Positions 32,664 to 41,336 of a DNA stretch of 50,651 nt are shown one piece after another. The position numbers were made by a program, and so were the translations under genes. The stretch's first letter is position 1; each line of letters begins with the position of its first letter. The stretch lies in contig SCOE01000039.1 of assembly GCA_005503065.1 (NCBI GenBank), forward strand, positions 1-50,651. Direction: 5' to 3'. The stretch comes from Comamonadaceae bacterium ALPHA2B. GTDB lineage: Bacteria; Pseudomonadota; Gammaproteobacteria; Burkholderiales; Burkholderiaceae_C. The notes below the pieces were generated by a model that had not been told where the DNA came from, ran no database searches, and saw nothing but the letters and a program-made list of their open reading frames with translations.

Positions 32664-33095
32664 ATGGTCCCGGCATTCGTGTGCGTATTGCGAGGCTGCC
32701 GCATCCGTCGGCGTGAGCTCGTGAATTGCCAGGAAGAGCCTGTCGGCCTGCCTCTGCGCGAGCGACTCGGGCGCCTCGTTCAGCAGACGGTGGACGCGCA
32801 GCCTTCGTTGCTGGAGACGGGCCGAGGTGTGGGCGCATCGGCTGCGCGGATCGAGGCGCTGGCGCGACCAGCGCTGCCTGTCCCGGCGGAGGGTGCGCTG
32901 CGCAGGGGAGTTTCTTGGCGCGCCTGCGCGCTCAGCGCGGCGCTGGCTGCAGCGGCCACCGCTTTGCTGCTCTGGGCGGGATCACAGGACTGGCGGGAGC
33001 GTGCGCAGCTTGGGCACGCGCTGCAGTCCGCCTGGCCCGCACTGGATGCGGCGACTCGCATGAAGCTGTCTGAACGGATGGGCCGACCCTCGTGA
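32664..33095 (+). CDS. hypothetical protein with one C-terminal membrane segment
   Basis: Protein-like from about ELVNCQEEPVGLPLRERLGR onward. It has a soluble helical part, one hydrophobic span (WRACALSAALAAAATALLLW) and a helical end (SAWPALDAATRMKLSERMGR). The N-terminal boundary is unclear: ATG 32631, ATG 32664 and GTG 32721 are all in frame and none has a good SD. The shape (small, one TM) resembles mobilisation accessory proteins, but no family is recognised. It is divergent from hipBA and shares its AT-rich upstream DNA. Confidence 0.45.
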   Translation: MVPAFVCVLRGCRIRRRELVNCQEEPVGLPLRERLGRLVQQTVDAQPSLLETGRGVGASAARIEALARPALPVPAEGALRRGVSWRACALSAALAAAATALLLWAGSQDWRERAQLGHALQSAWPALDAATRMKLSERMGRPS

Positions 33096-33561
33096 GAACC
33101 CGCCTAACGCAAGGCTTGTCGAGCAGCCGGTCGGACAGCAACTCGATGGCTGGCGAACGCAATGTTGATGCGAGGAAGCTGCTCGGTTCCCCGACTTTTT
33201 CGGCAGGGGACGTCGTATACCCGGCCCGTTGCATTTCTTCTGCCTTTGTCGACAAGCAACTGGCAAATGCAACGGCTTGACGGCGATATCTGCAAATCGC
33301 GCCGAGGTCCGGGTCGTCTTCGAGACGGCGTTGGCGCAAGGGTCGGTCGTCCTGTCCGACGCCCGTGACGGCGCTTCGTGAATGAAGGTACCGACGCCCC
33401 AGGGCCCGACGAGGACAAGCCTAGCCCGCCAGCGATAGGCTGACGAACGCGCCGTGCGCAGGGTCGCCGTTTGCAACCGTCCTACCAGGCGCCTATCACT
33501 GGAGGGCCGGTGTTGGGGGCGACATCGGCCGCCGAACCGCGCGGTGCGCGGCTGTTTGACC
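33096..33561. other. 460-bp stretch without a gene; one nested hairpin
   Basis: CGTTGCATTT (33227-33236) pairs with AAATGCAACG (33265-33274), and the loop contains the perfect palindrome TTGTCGACAA (33246-33255). No protein-like frame is seen. Confidence 0.4.
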
Positions 33562-33999
33562 TCAGCGCGGATTGAGGCGAGTGAATTGATGACGCGCCAG
33601 CAGGCGCCTGAAATCGCGGTCGAAGGTGACCAGATGCTCCGCTTGGTGGATGACGGCCGCCGCCAGCCAAGCGTCTGGCAGGTCGTTCGCGGCGAGATTC
33701 TTGTCGAGGCATAGACGCCGAAGGACCTCCCATTCGTCGCCAAGGACGGGCACGTGCACGACGGGGCTTTCCATCAAGGCGTCAAGGAAGGCTGTCGCGT
33801 CCCCGACGGGGGTCGGCTGCAGAAAAATCCTGGGATGCGTGACGAGGCGCAAGAAGCTGGCAGTCACCATGGGCTGCAGGGTCAAGGGGGCTGCGTCATC
33901 CGCTTGCAAAAGGGCGGCCTCCAGCCACTGGCGCGCAATCGCGTGATGGGGATGGTCGCTGCGGGAGGCCGCGACGAGGACGTTGACGTCCGGGGTCAT
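33562..33999 (-). CDS. vapC: VapC-family PIN-domain toxin (145 aa)
   Basis: PIN domain ribonuclease: MTPDVNVLVAASRSDHPHHA (first Asp), a middle helix (FLRLVTHPRIFLQPT), and the C-terminal acidic residues in LAANDLPDAWLAAAVIHQAE and LVTFDRDFRRLL. The acidic metal-binding residues appear conserved. VapC toxins cut tRNA or rRNA. The ATG at 33999 overlaps the vapB stop by four bases (ATGA), fixing the start. Confidence 0.85.
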   Translation of the reverse strand: MTPDVNVLVAASRSDHPHHAIARQWLEAALLQADDAAPLTLQPMVTASFLRLVTHPRIFLQPTPVGDATAFLDALMESPVVHVPVLGDEWEVLRRLCLDKNLAANDLPDAWLAAAVIHQAEHLVTFDRDFRRLLARHQFTRLNPR

Positions 34000-34229
34000 T
34001 GGTCCGCGGCGTCCAGCAGATCCTTGTTGCTCAGGCCGCTGAGTCCAGGTGTCAGCCCGCCCTTGCCAGGATAGACCGGAAGCCGGGGCCTTGCACGGCT
34101 TTTTGACACCGCCTTCAACCGCAGTTGCAGGCCTTCCTCGATCAGGCGGGTGAGGCTCGTGCGCTGCTGCGCTGCCAGCGTCTTGGCGCGGGTTACCAAT
34201 GCGTCGTTGAGATTCAACGTGGTTTTCAT
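33996..34229 (-). CDS. vapB: VapB-type antitoxin (77 aa)
   Basis: N-terminal ribbon-helix-helix: MKTTLNLNDALVTRAKTLAA, QQRTSLTRLIEEGLQLRL. The C-terminal tail (PVYPGKGGLTPGLSGLSNKD) would wrap the PIN toxin. A perfect 16-bp palindrome lies 16 bases upstream of the ATG and is the probable operator. Coupled to vapC by ATGA. Confidence 0.85.
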   Translation of the reverse strand: MKTTLNLNDALVTRAKTLAAQQRTSLTRLIEEGLQLRLKAVSKSRARPRLPVYPGKGGLTPGLSGLSNKDLLDAADQ

Positions 34230-34244
34230 GCCAAACCTGCTCCG

Positions 34245-34260
34245 ATACAGATATCTGTAT
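34245..34260. promoter_or_regulatory. vapBC operator palindrome
   Basis: ATACAGATATCTGTAT, a perfect 16-bp palindrome just upstream of vapB; likely bound by the VapBC complex for autorepression. The 34261-34588 stretch beyond it shows no gene. Confidence 0.65.
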
Positions 34261-34588
34261 TGTAGCTTCAAGGGCTCTGGCGTGCAGCAGTCTCGCTCGG
34301 GCCACATAGTGGCTATGCGCGCGACGCCCCGGCGGAAGCACGCTCCAGTCCATCTCGGCTGCTGTCAAAGGTGCGCGCTGAACGCGCGCTCGCGGAAGGA
34401 GTAAAACTGCCGACCTGCCTTCACATCAGCGGACTGCAGCGGCGCGGCCGCCTCATGGCCAGCATGAGGCGCTGCAAACCGCGACCCGATTCGGCCTTCT
34501 TGTCGATCGTATTTCCCTCCATAGTCCAGTAGCCTGGGGCGGCACGGGATGTGCAAGGCGAAACCACAGAGACAGTTCAGGCGCCAGC

Positions 34589-34903
34589 ATGCTTACCAGC
34601 TTTCAGAAAGCCGAGATCCTCGCGCGCGCCGGCGTCGTCGTTCCGGCCCCCGCACCGGCGCCTGCCGAGGGCACCGGCCGAGCCACGTCTGACCGATGGC
34701 AACACGAAATCGACAACCTCTTCGCGGGCTATGTGGCCCGGCGCGCGGCGCGAAGCTTGCGCGAGGCCGAGGAGGCCCGCACGCTGGCGAGACTTCGCCA
34801 GGCAAACCCTGCGGACGGCGCATCCGGCCGACGCCGACGGCAGGTACGCAGACTGAACGTCCGGCTCGCCCCCCTCCCTGCCGTCCTCCCGCGCTGCCCC
34901 TGA
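34589..34903 (+). CDS. small hypothetical plasmid protein (104 aa)
   Basis: Begins MLTSFQKAEILARAGVVVPA, then an Ala/Pro linker, then a helical region (DRWQHEIDNLFAGYVARRAA, RSLREAEEARTLARLRQA). The first 75 residues look genuinely coding; the last 25 (basic, ending LPAVLPRCP) probably arise from a junction with a degraded neighbour. The QKAEILARAG start recurs in small plasmid proteins. No function known. Confidence 0.5.
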   Translation: MLTSFQKAEILARAGVVVPAPAPAPAEGTGRATSDRWQHEIDNLFAGYVARRAARSLREAEEARTLARLRQANPADGASGRRRRQVRRLNVRLAPLPAVLPRCP

Positions 34904-35030
34904 TGCGCTGGCAGCCAGGTCCCACAAGCAGGAAAGCCTAACTTCAGCCTGGAGTTGCGGCAGACCTTGCCGCACATGCCCGGCGAACGCAGGCGCGGGC
35001 CGGACTCGCAGCGCCGCGGTTCCCCACCGG
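34898..35030 (+). pseudogene. possible third relic of the DUF6283-like gene
   Basis: Reads PNFSLELRQTLPHMPGERRR then GPDSQ, aligned with IPNFSLELAERLAATCPDHR GRGPDF of the 12.4-kb copy. A degenerate CP..C-like stretch precedes it. Frame and length are not preserved. The match is short, so this is tentative. Confidence 0.35.
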
Positions 35031-35228
35031 CGACCGCTGCCCGGGATTCAGGACAGGTCCCGTCACATCGCCGCTGCATCTGCCCGAGAAGCGGCCAGCC
35101 CACCGTCAGCCATCGACACTGGCGCCACCATGGTCGCATCACCTCGCCCGCGAGCAGATCCTTCCAAGAATGCTCAGCCTTTGCCGTGCCGGCGCAGCCG
35201 CAGGCGGTGGCCTACTTCACGTTTCACA

Positions 35229-36800
35229 TCAAGTGGGCATGCCCACCTGTCCCGAGTCTGCCGCACCCGGATTGACGGCAACCTGGTTGCGACCTCCTGC
35301 CTTGGCCGCGTACAGAGCCCGATCGGCTGCGGCGATCAGTTCGCCGGGCGTCTCGAGCGTCTTGGCATCGGCCAGGGCAACACCGACCGACACGGTGACC
35401 TTTTGCGCCAGCGGACCGGTGACGGGCCACTCCAGTCTCTCGATGGCCTCGCGCAGGAACTCTGCGGCCTCCACCGGCCGCTCGTGATCAAGCAGGAGAA
35501 CAGCCATTTCCTCGCCCCCGTAGCGGGCCGCAAATCCTCCTTCGCGCTCCGACATCTCCCGAACGGCCGCGGCCACCCGCCTCAGGCATTCGTCACCGGC
35601 CTGGTGCCCCAGGGTGTCGTTGACCGCCTTGAAATGGTCGACGTCGATCATCAGGAGCGCCAACGGGTTGCGCGACGCCGAGCCGCGCGCCACGGCTTCC
35701 TCCAGCATCGAGTCCAGATACCGCCGGTTCGCAAGCCCCGTCAAGGCGTCATGGCGTACGAGATGGCTCAACTGCAGATTGCTTGCCTCCAGTGCCAGCC
35801 CCGCCTCGCGCGCCTCGGCTTCGGCCATCACCCGCTGGCGCACGGCGCGAACGACCGAGGCACCGGCCAAGCCGATGACCAGGCACATGGTCAGGACAGC
35901 GGCGCTCTGCACGGCGGCGCCCCGCACCCATACCCGAAGGACCTCCCGCTTGGAGGCGCCGACGAGCACGTACAGCGGTTGCTGCGGCAGATGCTGGAAG
36001 CCGAAGATGCGGACCTCGCCATCGATCGGCGAGGTTGCCTCCGCGCTCATCCTCGTGCGGCCGGCAAACATCTGGTGCAACTGCGAGGAAGCGAGGCCTC
36101 GTCCCATCTGCTGGCCGTCGTCCGGGCGCCTTGCCAGCACCGTGCCGTTGTCGTGGATCAGGCCGATCGCTCCGCGAGCGCCGATCTCGTAGGTCGCGAG
36201 GACGCGCCCGATCTGTGCAAGGTCCACGGTGGCGAGCACGACGCCCGCGAAACGACCGAAGGGGTCGTTCAGGCGCTTGCTGACGGGAATGATCCACCGC
36301 CGACTGGCCCGGTCGACGATCGGCGCGCCCACGAACGCACTGGCGCTTGGCGAGCTTCGATGGTGTTCGAAGTACGGCTGCGTGGTCTTGTCCGTGTCGG
36401 TGGGCGAGGTCGGCTGGGTGTAAAGCCGCCAGCGCCCGGCTGCATCGATGATGACGAGATTGTCCAGGTAGGCCATCTGCGCCACCGCATGCACGAGCGC
36501 CGGCTGCATGGACTGCGGGCTGGCGTCGCTCAACTCGCGTTGCTCCAGATCGAACGCGATGTTCTCGATCAGACGGCCGGCTTCGCCGAACACCGCATCC
36601 ATCTGCAGCGCAAGAGCGCGCGCGAGGTTCAGGTTCGCGAGTTCGGCCTGGCGGATCTGTCGGGTCCTGCCCTCGACCAGGGACCAGGCGTTCGCAAGGA
36701 CGACGAGCAGGCACACGAGGACGATGAACCAGCGCGCGCGGCGGATGACGTCCACTTCCTTCCAGCGAGGCCTATGCTGTGGCGAGATGGCTGGTGACAT
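35229..36800 (-). CDS. membrane diguanylate cyclase with periplasmic sensor domain (523 aa)
   Basis: TM1 at residues 22-42 (ARWFIVLVCLLVVLANAWSL), a dCACHE-like periplasmic domain (residues 45-290, with NLVIIDAAGRWRLYTQ, IIPVSKRLNDPFGRFAGVVL, GAIGLIHDNGTVLAR), TM2 near 297-316, and a C-terminal GGDEF domain (LVRHDALTGLANRRYLDSML, MIDVDHFKAVNDTLGHQAGD, RYGGEEMAVLL, VSVGVALAD). The active-site motif is GGEEM, with both acidic residues present, so c-di-GMP synthesis is plausible. The inhibitory I-site RxxD is not present (REGG at that place), so product feedback is probably lost. No EAL domain. Confidence 0.9.
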   Translation of the reverse strand: MSPAISPQHRPRWKEVDVIRRARWFIVLVCLLVVLANAWSLVEGRTRQIRQAELANLNLARALALQMDAVFGEAGRLIENIAFDLEQRELSDASPQSMQPALVHAVAQMAYLDNLVIIDAAGRWRLYTQPTSPTDTDKTTQPYFEHHRSSPSASAFVGAPIVDRASRRWIIPVSKRLNDPFGRFAGVVLATVDLAQIGRVLATYEIGARGAIGLIHDNGTVLARRPDDGQQMGRGLASSQLHQMFAGRTRMSAEATSPIDGEVRIFGFQHLPQQPLYVLVGASKREVLRVWVRGAAVQSAAVLTMCLVIGLAGASVVRAVRQRVMAEAEAREAGLALEASNLQLSHLVRHDALTGLANRRYLDSMLEEAVARGSASRNPLALLMIDVDHFKAVNDTLGHQAGDECLRRVAAAVREMSEREGGFAARYGGEEMAVLLLDHERPVEAAEFLREAIERLEWPVTGPLAQKVTVSVGVALADAKTLETPGELIAAADRALYAAKAGGRNQVAVNPGAADSGQVGMPT

Positions 36801-37058
36801 GACTTCTGGGAGCGCCAGAACCTAACCCGATGGGCGCGGCCGATGCGCGGTTCGCCCGGACTGGGCCTGCGCATCAGTATAGGAACGCGCTGCCCGCGCG
36901 CTGTCGGACAGCGCTGCCTGCGCGCCTTCCAAAACCCGTCAAAAGAATTTCGAAACCCCGGATCGCTGCGCGTCGGGCCGTCATCCAGCGCCACCCGTCG
37001 GGCATGCAAACTTAGGCGGTACTCCGCTACTGGCTCGTCGGCCGTCCGCCGCTGACCG

Positions 37059-38066
37059 TCACCCCATGGGCAGGAGAACGGTCACCGTTGAGCAGCCAGC
37101 GGCTGATTGCAACTGCAGCTCCGCTCGCAGCGCCCGCGCCCGGACCATCAGCGCCTTCGGGATCCGCGTTGCGTCAAACCCGACGCCGTCATCCACCACC
37201 GCTATCCTCAGCCCCTTGTCCGAGGCCGCTGCCTCGAGGCGAAGCGTGCGTGCGTGGGCGTGCTGGAGCACATTGGAGATTGCCTCGAAAAGCAGGAACT
37301 GCAGCTGCCGCATCCCCGCGCCGTCCAGGCGGGGCCACGCCGGCAGTTCGTCGACGGCCCACGCCAGGGCGATCCCTGCACCGGCGAGGCGGGGTTCTAG
37401 CCGATAACGCAATCCCGCGAGCATGCCCTGCACATCACCGGCCGGCAACTGCATGGCATCGATGGACAGCTTCAGCTGGTCCATGGAGTCGCGAAGGGTA
37501 CGCAGGACCTCGTCGGGGTTCGATCGGTCCGACTGCAGCTGCCGGATGGCCGCGCTGAGGTGCGCCCCGACGCCATCGTGCATGTCGCGCAGGATCCGCT
37601 CGCGCTCATGGGTGCGCGCCTGCTCACGCGCCGCCGACTCCAGTCGGCTGTAGGTGCTCGCAAGTTCCTGCTCCCGCGCCGCCACGCGGGACTGCAACGT
37701 GGTCAGCAGGTCGCGCGCTTGGCCGCTCGCTTCGTGGAAGCGCTGCAGGACGATGTACAGCAGCGCCAGACCGAAGACGACCGACACGTAGCGGTTCCAC
37801 GTCACGGCGCCGAGGTCCTGGCTGAGCCGGATGGTGACCCAGTCGCGCATGCCGACGGCAACATTGAGCACGCCCGCGGCGGCAAGCAGAACCCGTGCCG
37901 TGTTGGGACGACGGACCGTGGCAACACAGAACACCAACACGTAGAGCACGGCACAGAGGCTGACCGCTCCCAGCCACGCGGTGAGCAGCAAGGGCCGGTA
38001 CCAGAGGAAGGACAGCGCGGAGCACAGCAGGCCTGTGACAAGGATCGTGAGCGCCGCGCCATTCAT
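37059..38066 (-). CDS. NarL-type sensor histidine kinase (335 aa)
   Basis: About five hydrophobic helices form the N-terminal half (MNGAALTILVTGLLCSALSF, LLLTAWLGAVSLCAVLYVLV, YVSVVFGLALLYIVLQRFHE). A HisKA_3 dimerisation helix follows with the phospho-acceptor His (ERERILRDMHDGVGAHLSAA), then the HATPase with N box (LLFEAISNVLQHAHARTLRL) and G1 box (IAVVDDGVGFDATRI). The C-terminal end is short for the family. The ATG at 38066 overlaps the regulator stop as ATGA; an ATG at 38075 is also in frame. It forms a two-component pair with the gene upstream. The signal is unknown. Confidence 0.85.
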   Translation of the reverse strand: MNGAALTILVTGLLCSALSFLWYRPLLLTAWLGAVSLCAVLYVLVFCVATVRRPNTARVLLAAAGVLNVAVGMRDWVTIRLSQDLGAVTWNRYVSVVFGLALLYIVLQRFHEASGQARDLLTTLQSRVAAREQELASTYSRLESAAREQARTHERERILRDMHDGVGAHLSAAIRQLQSDRSNPDEVLRTLRDSMDQLKLSIDAMQLPAGDVQGMLAGLRYRLEPRLAGAGIALAWAVDELPAWPRLDGAGMRQLQFLLFEAISNVLQHAHARTLRLEAAASDKGLRIAVVDDGVGFDATRIPKALMVRARALRAELQLQSAAGCSTVTVLLPMG

Positions 38067-38590
38067 GAAGCGCATCGACCGCCCGTGCGCCCACCGGGAA
38101 CCTGCAGGGCGGCCGCCGTCCGAAGGCTGCGGTATTTGGCTAGCACCCGACGCGCGATCATGGGCGAGATCGGTGAGGCGCCACGCTTGAGCTCGAGGAT
38201 GGTCTGGGCGATGTCCTCGGGCGCCGAGTCCTTGTGCAGGTAGCCTACGGCGCCGGCCTCGATGCTTGCGAGCACGCTCTCCTCGTCCCCGAAGACCGAC
38301 ACCACTAGCGCCTCGCACGGCGGGAAGCGCGTCGCCATCGCCCGGATCACATCGACGCCGCTGCCATCTGGCAGGCCCAGATCGACCAGGAGGACGTGCG
38401 GCAGGTCCTGCGTCGTGGCCATCCACGCCCGCACGTCGGCCACGGTGCCCAAGCCAGCCAGCCAGCGCAGCGCAGTGCTGGAGCGCACGCTTGCCTCGAA
38501 GAAGGCCAGCGCACGCGGGTCGTCCTCGACGGCGAGCACGCACCACGGCTCGGGCGATGCTCCAACCCCCGTGACAGGCGCGTTCGACAT
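38063..38590 (-). CDS. response regulator receiver protein lacking its HTH (175 aa)
   Basis: Receiver domain: CVLAVEDDPRALAFFEASVR (acidic pocket), HVLLVDLGLPDGSGVDVIRA (phospho-acceptor Asp), ALVVSVFGDEESVLASIEAG, AVGYLHKDSAPEDIAQTILE (conserved Lys). In relatives this is followed by SPMIARRVLAKY and then a LuxR-type HTH. Here only the linker remains, followed by PGGRTGGRCAS and a stop that overlaps the kinase start. The DNA-binding output is therefore missing, either by deletion or because this is a receiver-only protein. Confidence 0.8.
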   Translation of the reverse strand: MSNAPVTGVGASPEPWCVLAVEDDPRALAFFEASVRSSTALRWLAGLGTVADVRAWMATTQDLPHVLLVDLGLPDGSGVDVIRAMATRFPPCEALVVSVFGDEESVLASIEAGAVGYLHKDSAPEDIAQTILELKRGASPISPMIARRVLAKYRSLRTAAALQVPGGRTGGRCAS

Positions 38591-38729
38591 GGCCTGCAGG
38601 ATACACGTGGCAACAGCAGCGTCTCCCCCAAGCGACGGAGTGATCCCATGTTCATGGGATGCCTGCAGGATCGTGGCAACCCACACTCCCGCCGCCGAAA
38701 GAAACATTTTTTCACACTGGAGTGACCGA

Positions 38730-40850
38730 ATGCCTGCGTACCCCTTCCATCTCTCGCGCATCGCCGCTGCCGCGGCGCTGCTGGCCTTGACTGCCTGCGG
38801 CGGCGGAGGCAGTGGCGGCGGTGGCGGATTCCCGGTCTCAGGCGGCGGCACGACCACGCCGGGCACCCCGACCACGCCGTCCTCTCCCCAGCCGACGCCT
38901 GACACGCCCGCGCCCGCCGCACCCGTCCTGCGCGGCGTAGCCGCGACCGGCGCGGCCTTTGCCGGCGCGAAACTCGAGGTGATCGATCAACGCGGCCAGA
39001 CCGTCTGCAGCGTCACGACGGACGGCGCCGGCGGCTACAGCTGCGAGCTGCCGGCAGGCACGACCGCCCCCCTGCTTCTTCGTGCACAGCGCGACGAGCA
39101 GACGCTCTACAGCCTCAGTGCCAATGCCCAGGGCGGAACGCTCAACGTGACGCCGCTGACGACCATCGTCGCGGCACAGCTCGCCGCCGACGGCAACCCG
39201 GCGAGCCTCGCACAGACCCTGCAGACCGACCCGACCAAGGTGAGCGACAGCGCCATCCGGGCCGAAGTCCAGGCATTGATGGCCGTGCTGGAGCCGCTGC
39301 TGCAGGCCCTCGGCCAGGCCGGCCTTGACCCCTTCGGCGGCACGCTGGTCGCCGATGGCACCGGGCAGGACCGCGTGCTGGACGCCATCACGGTCAGCGT
39401 CCGCCCCGACGGCGCCGCAGCGAACATCGAGATCACGGTCAAGGCGCCGACCGCCGACGGCGCGCCGTTGTCGGTCCAGTACCGCACGTCGGACGAGGCG
39501 GTCGCCACCCTGCCACCCGTCACGGCCGAACAGCTGGCCGCCGTCCCGATGCCCGCACAGGTCGCCGAGTTCTTCCAGCGCCTAGACGCCTGCTTTGCCC
39601 TGCCGCTCACCCAGCGCGTCAGCACCGCTGCGAACGACCAGACCGACGCAACCGGTACCGCGGCCGACGTGACCGGGTCCGCCTGCCGCACGCTCTTCGT
39701 CGACGACAACCCCGCCACCTACGTGGCCAACGGCGTGGCGGTGGGGCGGGATGCCCAGGGTCGCGGCGCGTGGTCCTCGCTGTTCAGGCCCGGACCGACC
39801 GGCCTGCGGCACGACCGCAGCAACTTCGAGTTCTTCCGCACTTCGGGCGGCCAGAACGACTTGGTGCTGTCCTACCGCTGGACGGACGTGCAGGGCAACA
39901 CCGACAACGAAACGCTGGTCGTGCGCAACCAGGACGGCAAGCTCAAGCTGACGGGCAACAGCTACGCCTATCGCGCCACTGTGCGCCCCGTGTCCGAGGA
40001 CCGCGAGTACCTCAACATGCCGGACTACAACGCGTTCACCACCGGCTACAACATCAGCATCGACAACCGGCCCGATCTCGACCATGTGATGGTCACCACG
40101 CCCTGGAACCAGCAGATCAAGTTCTCACCCAGCGGCAACCTGTCGTACATGGTGGCGCACAATGCCAACGATCAACAGACGGTGACCAGCATCGTGCGCC
40201 TGGCCGCGGGTTACGCGAACCCCGCCACGGCCGGCAACCTTGCCGACAAGGAGGCCAGCATCTACTTCGTCAATCCGCAGTACAGCGAAACCCAGATCCG
40301 CACTCTGCAGGATCATGGCGTGTGGAAGATGGAATTCTTCCCCGTGAGCGGCTCACCCGTCGTCCAGACCTACCGCACGCTGGCGCGGGCACAGACGATC
40401 GACGAGGTGCGGCAACTGAAGTTCGCGCAGCTCACCGCCGCCCAGCGGGCCGAGCTGCTGGTCGCGACCGCGGCCAACGGGCGCATCACCTTCGGTGCGC
40501 CCAGCGACACCGACCCGAACCATATCGACTTCAGCAGCGAGGGCGGCGGCGACGCCTGGACGGTGCCGGACGGCGCGCTGGCCCCCACGTCCTTCTCGGT
40601 CACCGGCCGGGTGGGCGCCCAAGGCAGCGCGCGCTTCAACGACAGCACCCTGGTGCGCAACACGGCGCGCAAGGTGGTCCTGTACTGCTCGCCCCAGTCT
40701 CAAGCGGACACCCACTGCGTGATGTACCCGGCCGGGAGCGGCTACTACCAGTACGCCCAGGGCTCCTCCTTCAACGCCATGGAACTGTGGGCGCGCAGCG
40801 CACGACAGGTCGAGATGAAGAAGCAGATCGGCCTGTACAAGGGGTTCTGA
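38730..40850 (+). CDS. large secreted lipoprotein (706 aa)
   Basis: Signal peptide with lipobox LLALTAC (Cys near residue 23), followed by a Gly-rich run and a Thr/Pro linker (residues 24-60) that would tether the protein to the membrane. Residues 65-150 resemble a carboxypeptidase-regulatory-like or SD-repeat beta fold (FAGAKLEVIDQRGQTVCSVT, TDGAGGYSCELPAG). The remaining 500 residues have no family I recognise; they look beta-rich. Start ATG 38730 has GGAG at 38719-38722. Divergent from the two-component genes, which might control it. Probably an outer-membrane lipoprotein; function unknown. Confidence 0.75.
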   Translation: MPAYPFHLSRIAAAAALLALTACGGGGSGGGGGFPVSGGGTTTPGTPTTPSSPQPTPDTPAPAAPVLRGVAATGAAFAGAKLEVIDQRGQTVCSVTTDGAGGYSCELPAGTTAPLLLRAQRDEQTLYSLSANAQGGTLNVTPLTTIVAAQLAADGNPASLAQTLQTDPTKVSDSAIRAEVQALMAVLEPLLQALGQAGLDPFGGTLVADGTGQDRVLDAITVSVRPDGAAANIEITVKAPTADGAPLSVQYRTSDEAVATLPPVTAEQLAAVPMPAQVAEFFQRLDACFALPLTQRVSTAANDQTDATGTAADVTGSACRTLFVDDNPATYVANGVAVGRDAQGRGAWSSLFRPGPTGLRHDRSNFEFFRTSGGQNDLVLSYRWTDVQGNTDNETLVVRNQDGKLKLTGNSYAYRATVRPVSEDREYLNMPDYNAFTTGYNISIDNRPDLDHVMVTTPWNQQIKFSPSGNLSYMVAHNANDQQTVTSIVRLAAGYANPATAGNLADKEASIYFVNPQYSETQIRTLQDHGVWKMEFFPVSGSPVVQTYRTLARAQTIDEVRQLKFAQLTAAQRAELLVATAANGRITFGAPSDTDPNHIDFSSEGGGDAWTVPDGALAPTSFSVTGRVGAQGSARFNDSTLVRNTARKVVLYCSPQSQADTHCVMYPAGSGYYQYAQGSSFNAMELWARSARQVEMKKQIGLYKGF

Positions 40851-40928
40851 GCGCAGGGGCGGTTGCGCTCGGCGGGCCCTCGTCGCTCGGGAGGGCGATC
40901 GCGGGCGCGCGCCGCCGACAATGGCGAC

Positions 40929-41336
40929 ATGTCCGAGCCGAAGCCTGCGCGCCAGCCCTGCCCCAGTTGTCCCTGGCGTCTGGACCAGGACGCCCGGGAC
41001 ATTCCGAACTTCAGCCTGACATTGGCCGAAAACCTCGCCGGCACCTGCCCGGACCACCGGGGAATGGGGCCGGACTTCGGCGCACCCCTGTTCGCCTGCC
41101 ACCAGTCGCCAATCGGGCGGGAAACCCATTGCGCGGGGTGGCTGGCCAGCGTGGGGCACGCCCACCCGGGCGTGCGCCTGGCGGTGACCCGCGGCCGGCT
41201 GGACCCGACGCACCTCGAGCCCGGCAGCGACTGGCCCGCCCTGCACGAGAGCTACGCCGAGGTCCTCGACAAGCTGCGCCGGAGCACCGCCGCCCCTGCT
41301 GCCCAAGGCGGGCAGCAACGCCAAGCGCAAGCATGA
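40929..41336 (+). CDS. DUF6283-like Cys-rich protein (135 aa), intact copy
   Basis: MSEPKPARQPCPSCPWRLDQ, DARDIPNFSLTLAENLAGTC, PDHRGMGPDFGAPLFACHQS, then THCAGWLASVGHAHPGVRLA. Cysteines and histidines (CPSCPWR, TCPDH, FACHQS, HCAGW) are spaced as a possible metal site. The frameshifted copy at 12410-12807 is roughly 70-75 percent alike by eye. The stop overlaps the following methyltransferase-like gene as ATGA, so the two are translationally coupled. Function unknown; the fixed pairing suggests they act together, perhaps on DNA or nucleotides. Confidence 0.75.
   Translation: MSEPKPARQPCPSCPWRLDQDARDIPNFSLTLAENLAGTCPDHRGMGPDFGAPLFACHQSPIGRETHCAGWLASVGHAHPGVRLAVTRGRLDPTHLEPGSDWPALHESYAEVLDKLRRSTAAPAAQGGQQRQAQA

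Noticed and set aside
33096-33120. GCCTAAC resembling half of an integron attC site
   Set aside because: No partner GTTAGGC at a suitable distance and no integrase or cassette structure nearby.
35130-36797. 555-codon open frame on the plus strand
   Set aside because: Exact antisense shadow of the diguanylate cyclase.
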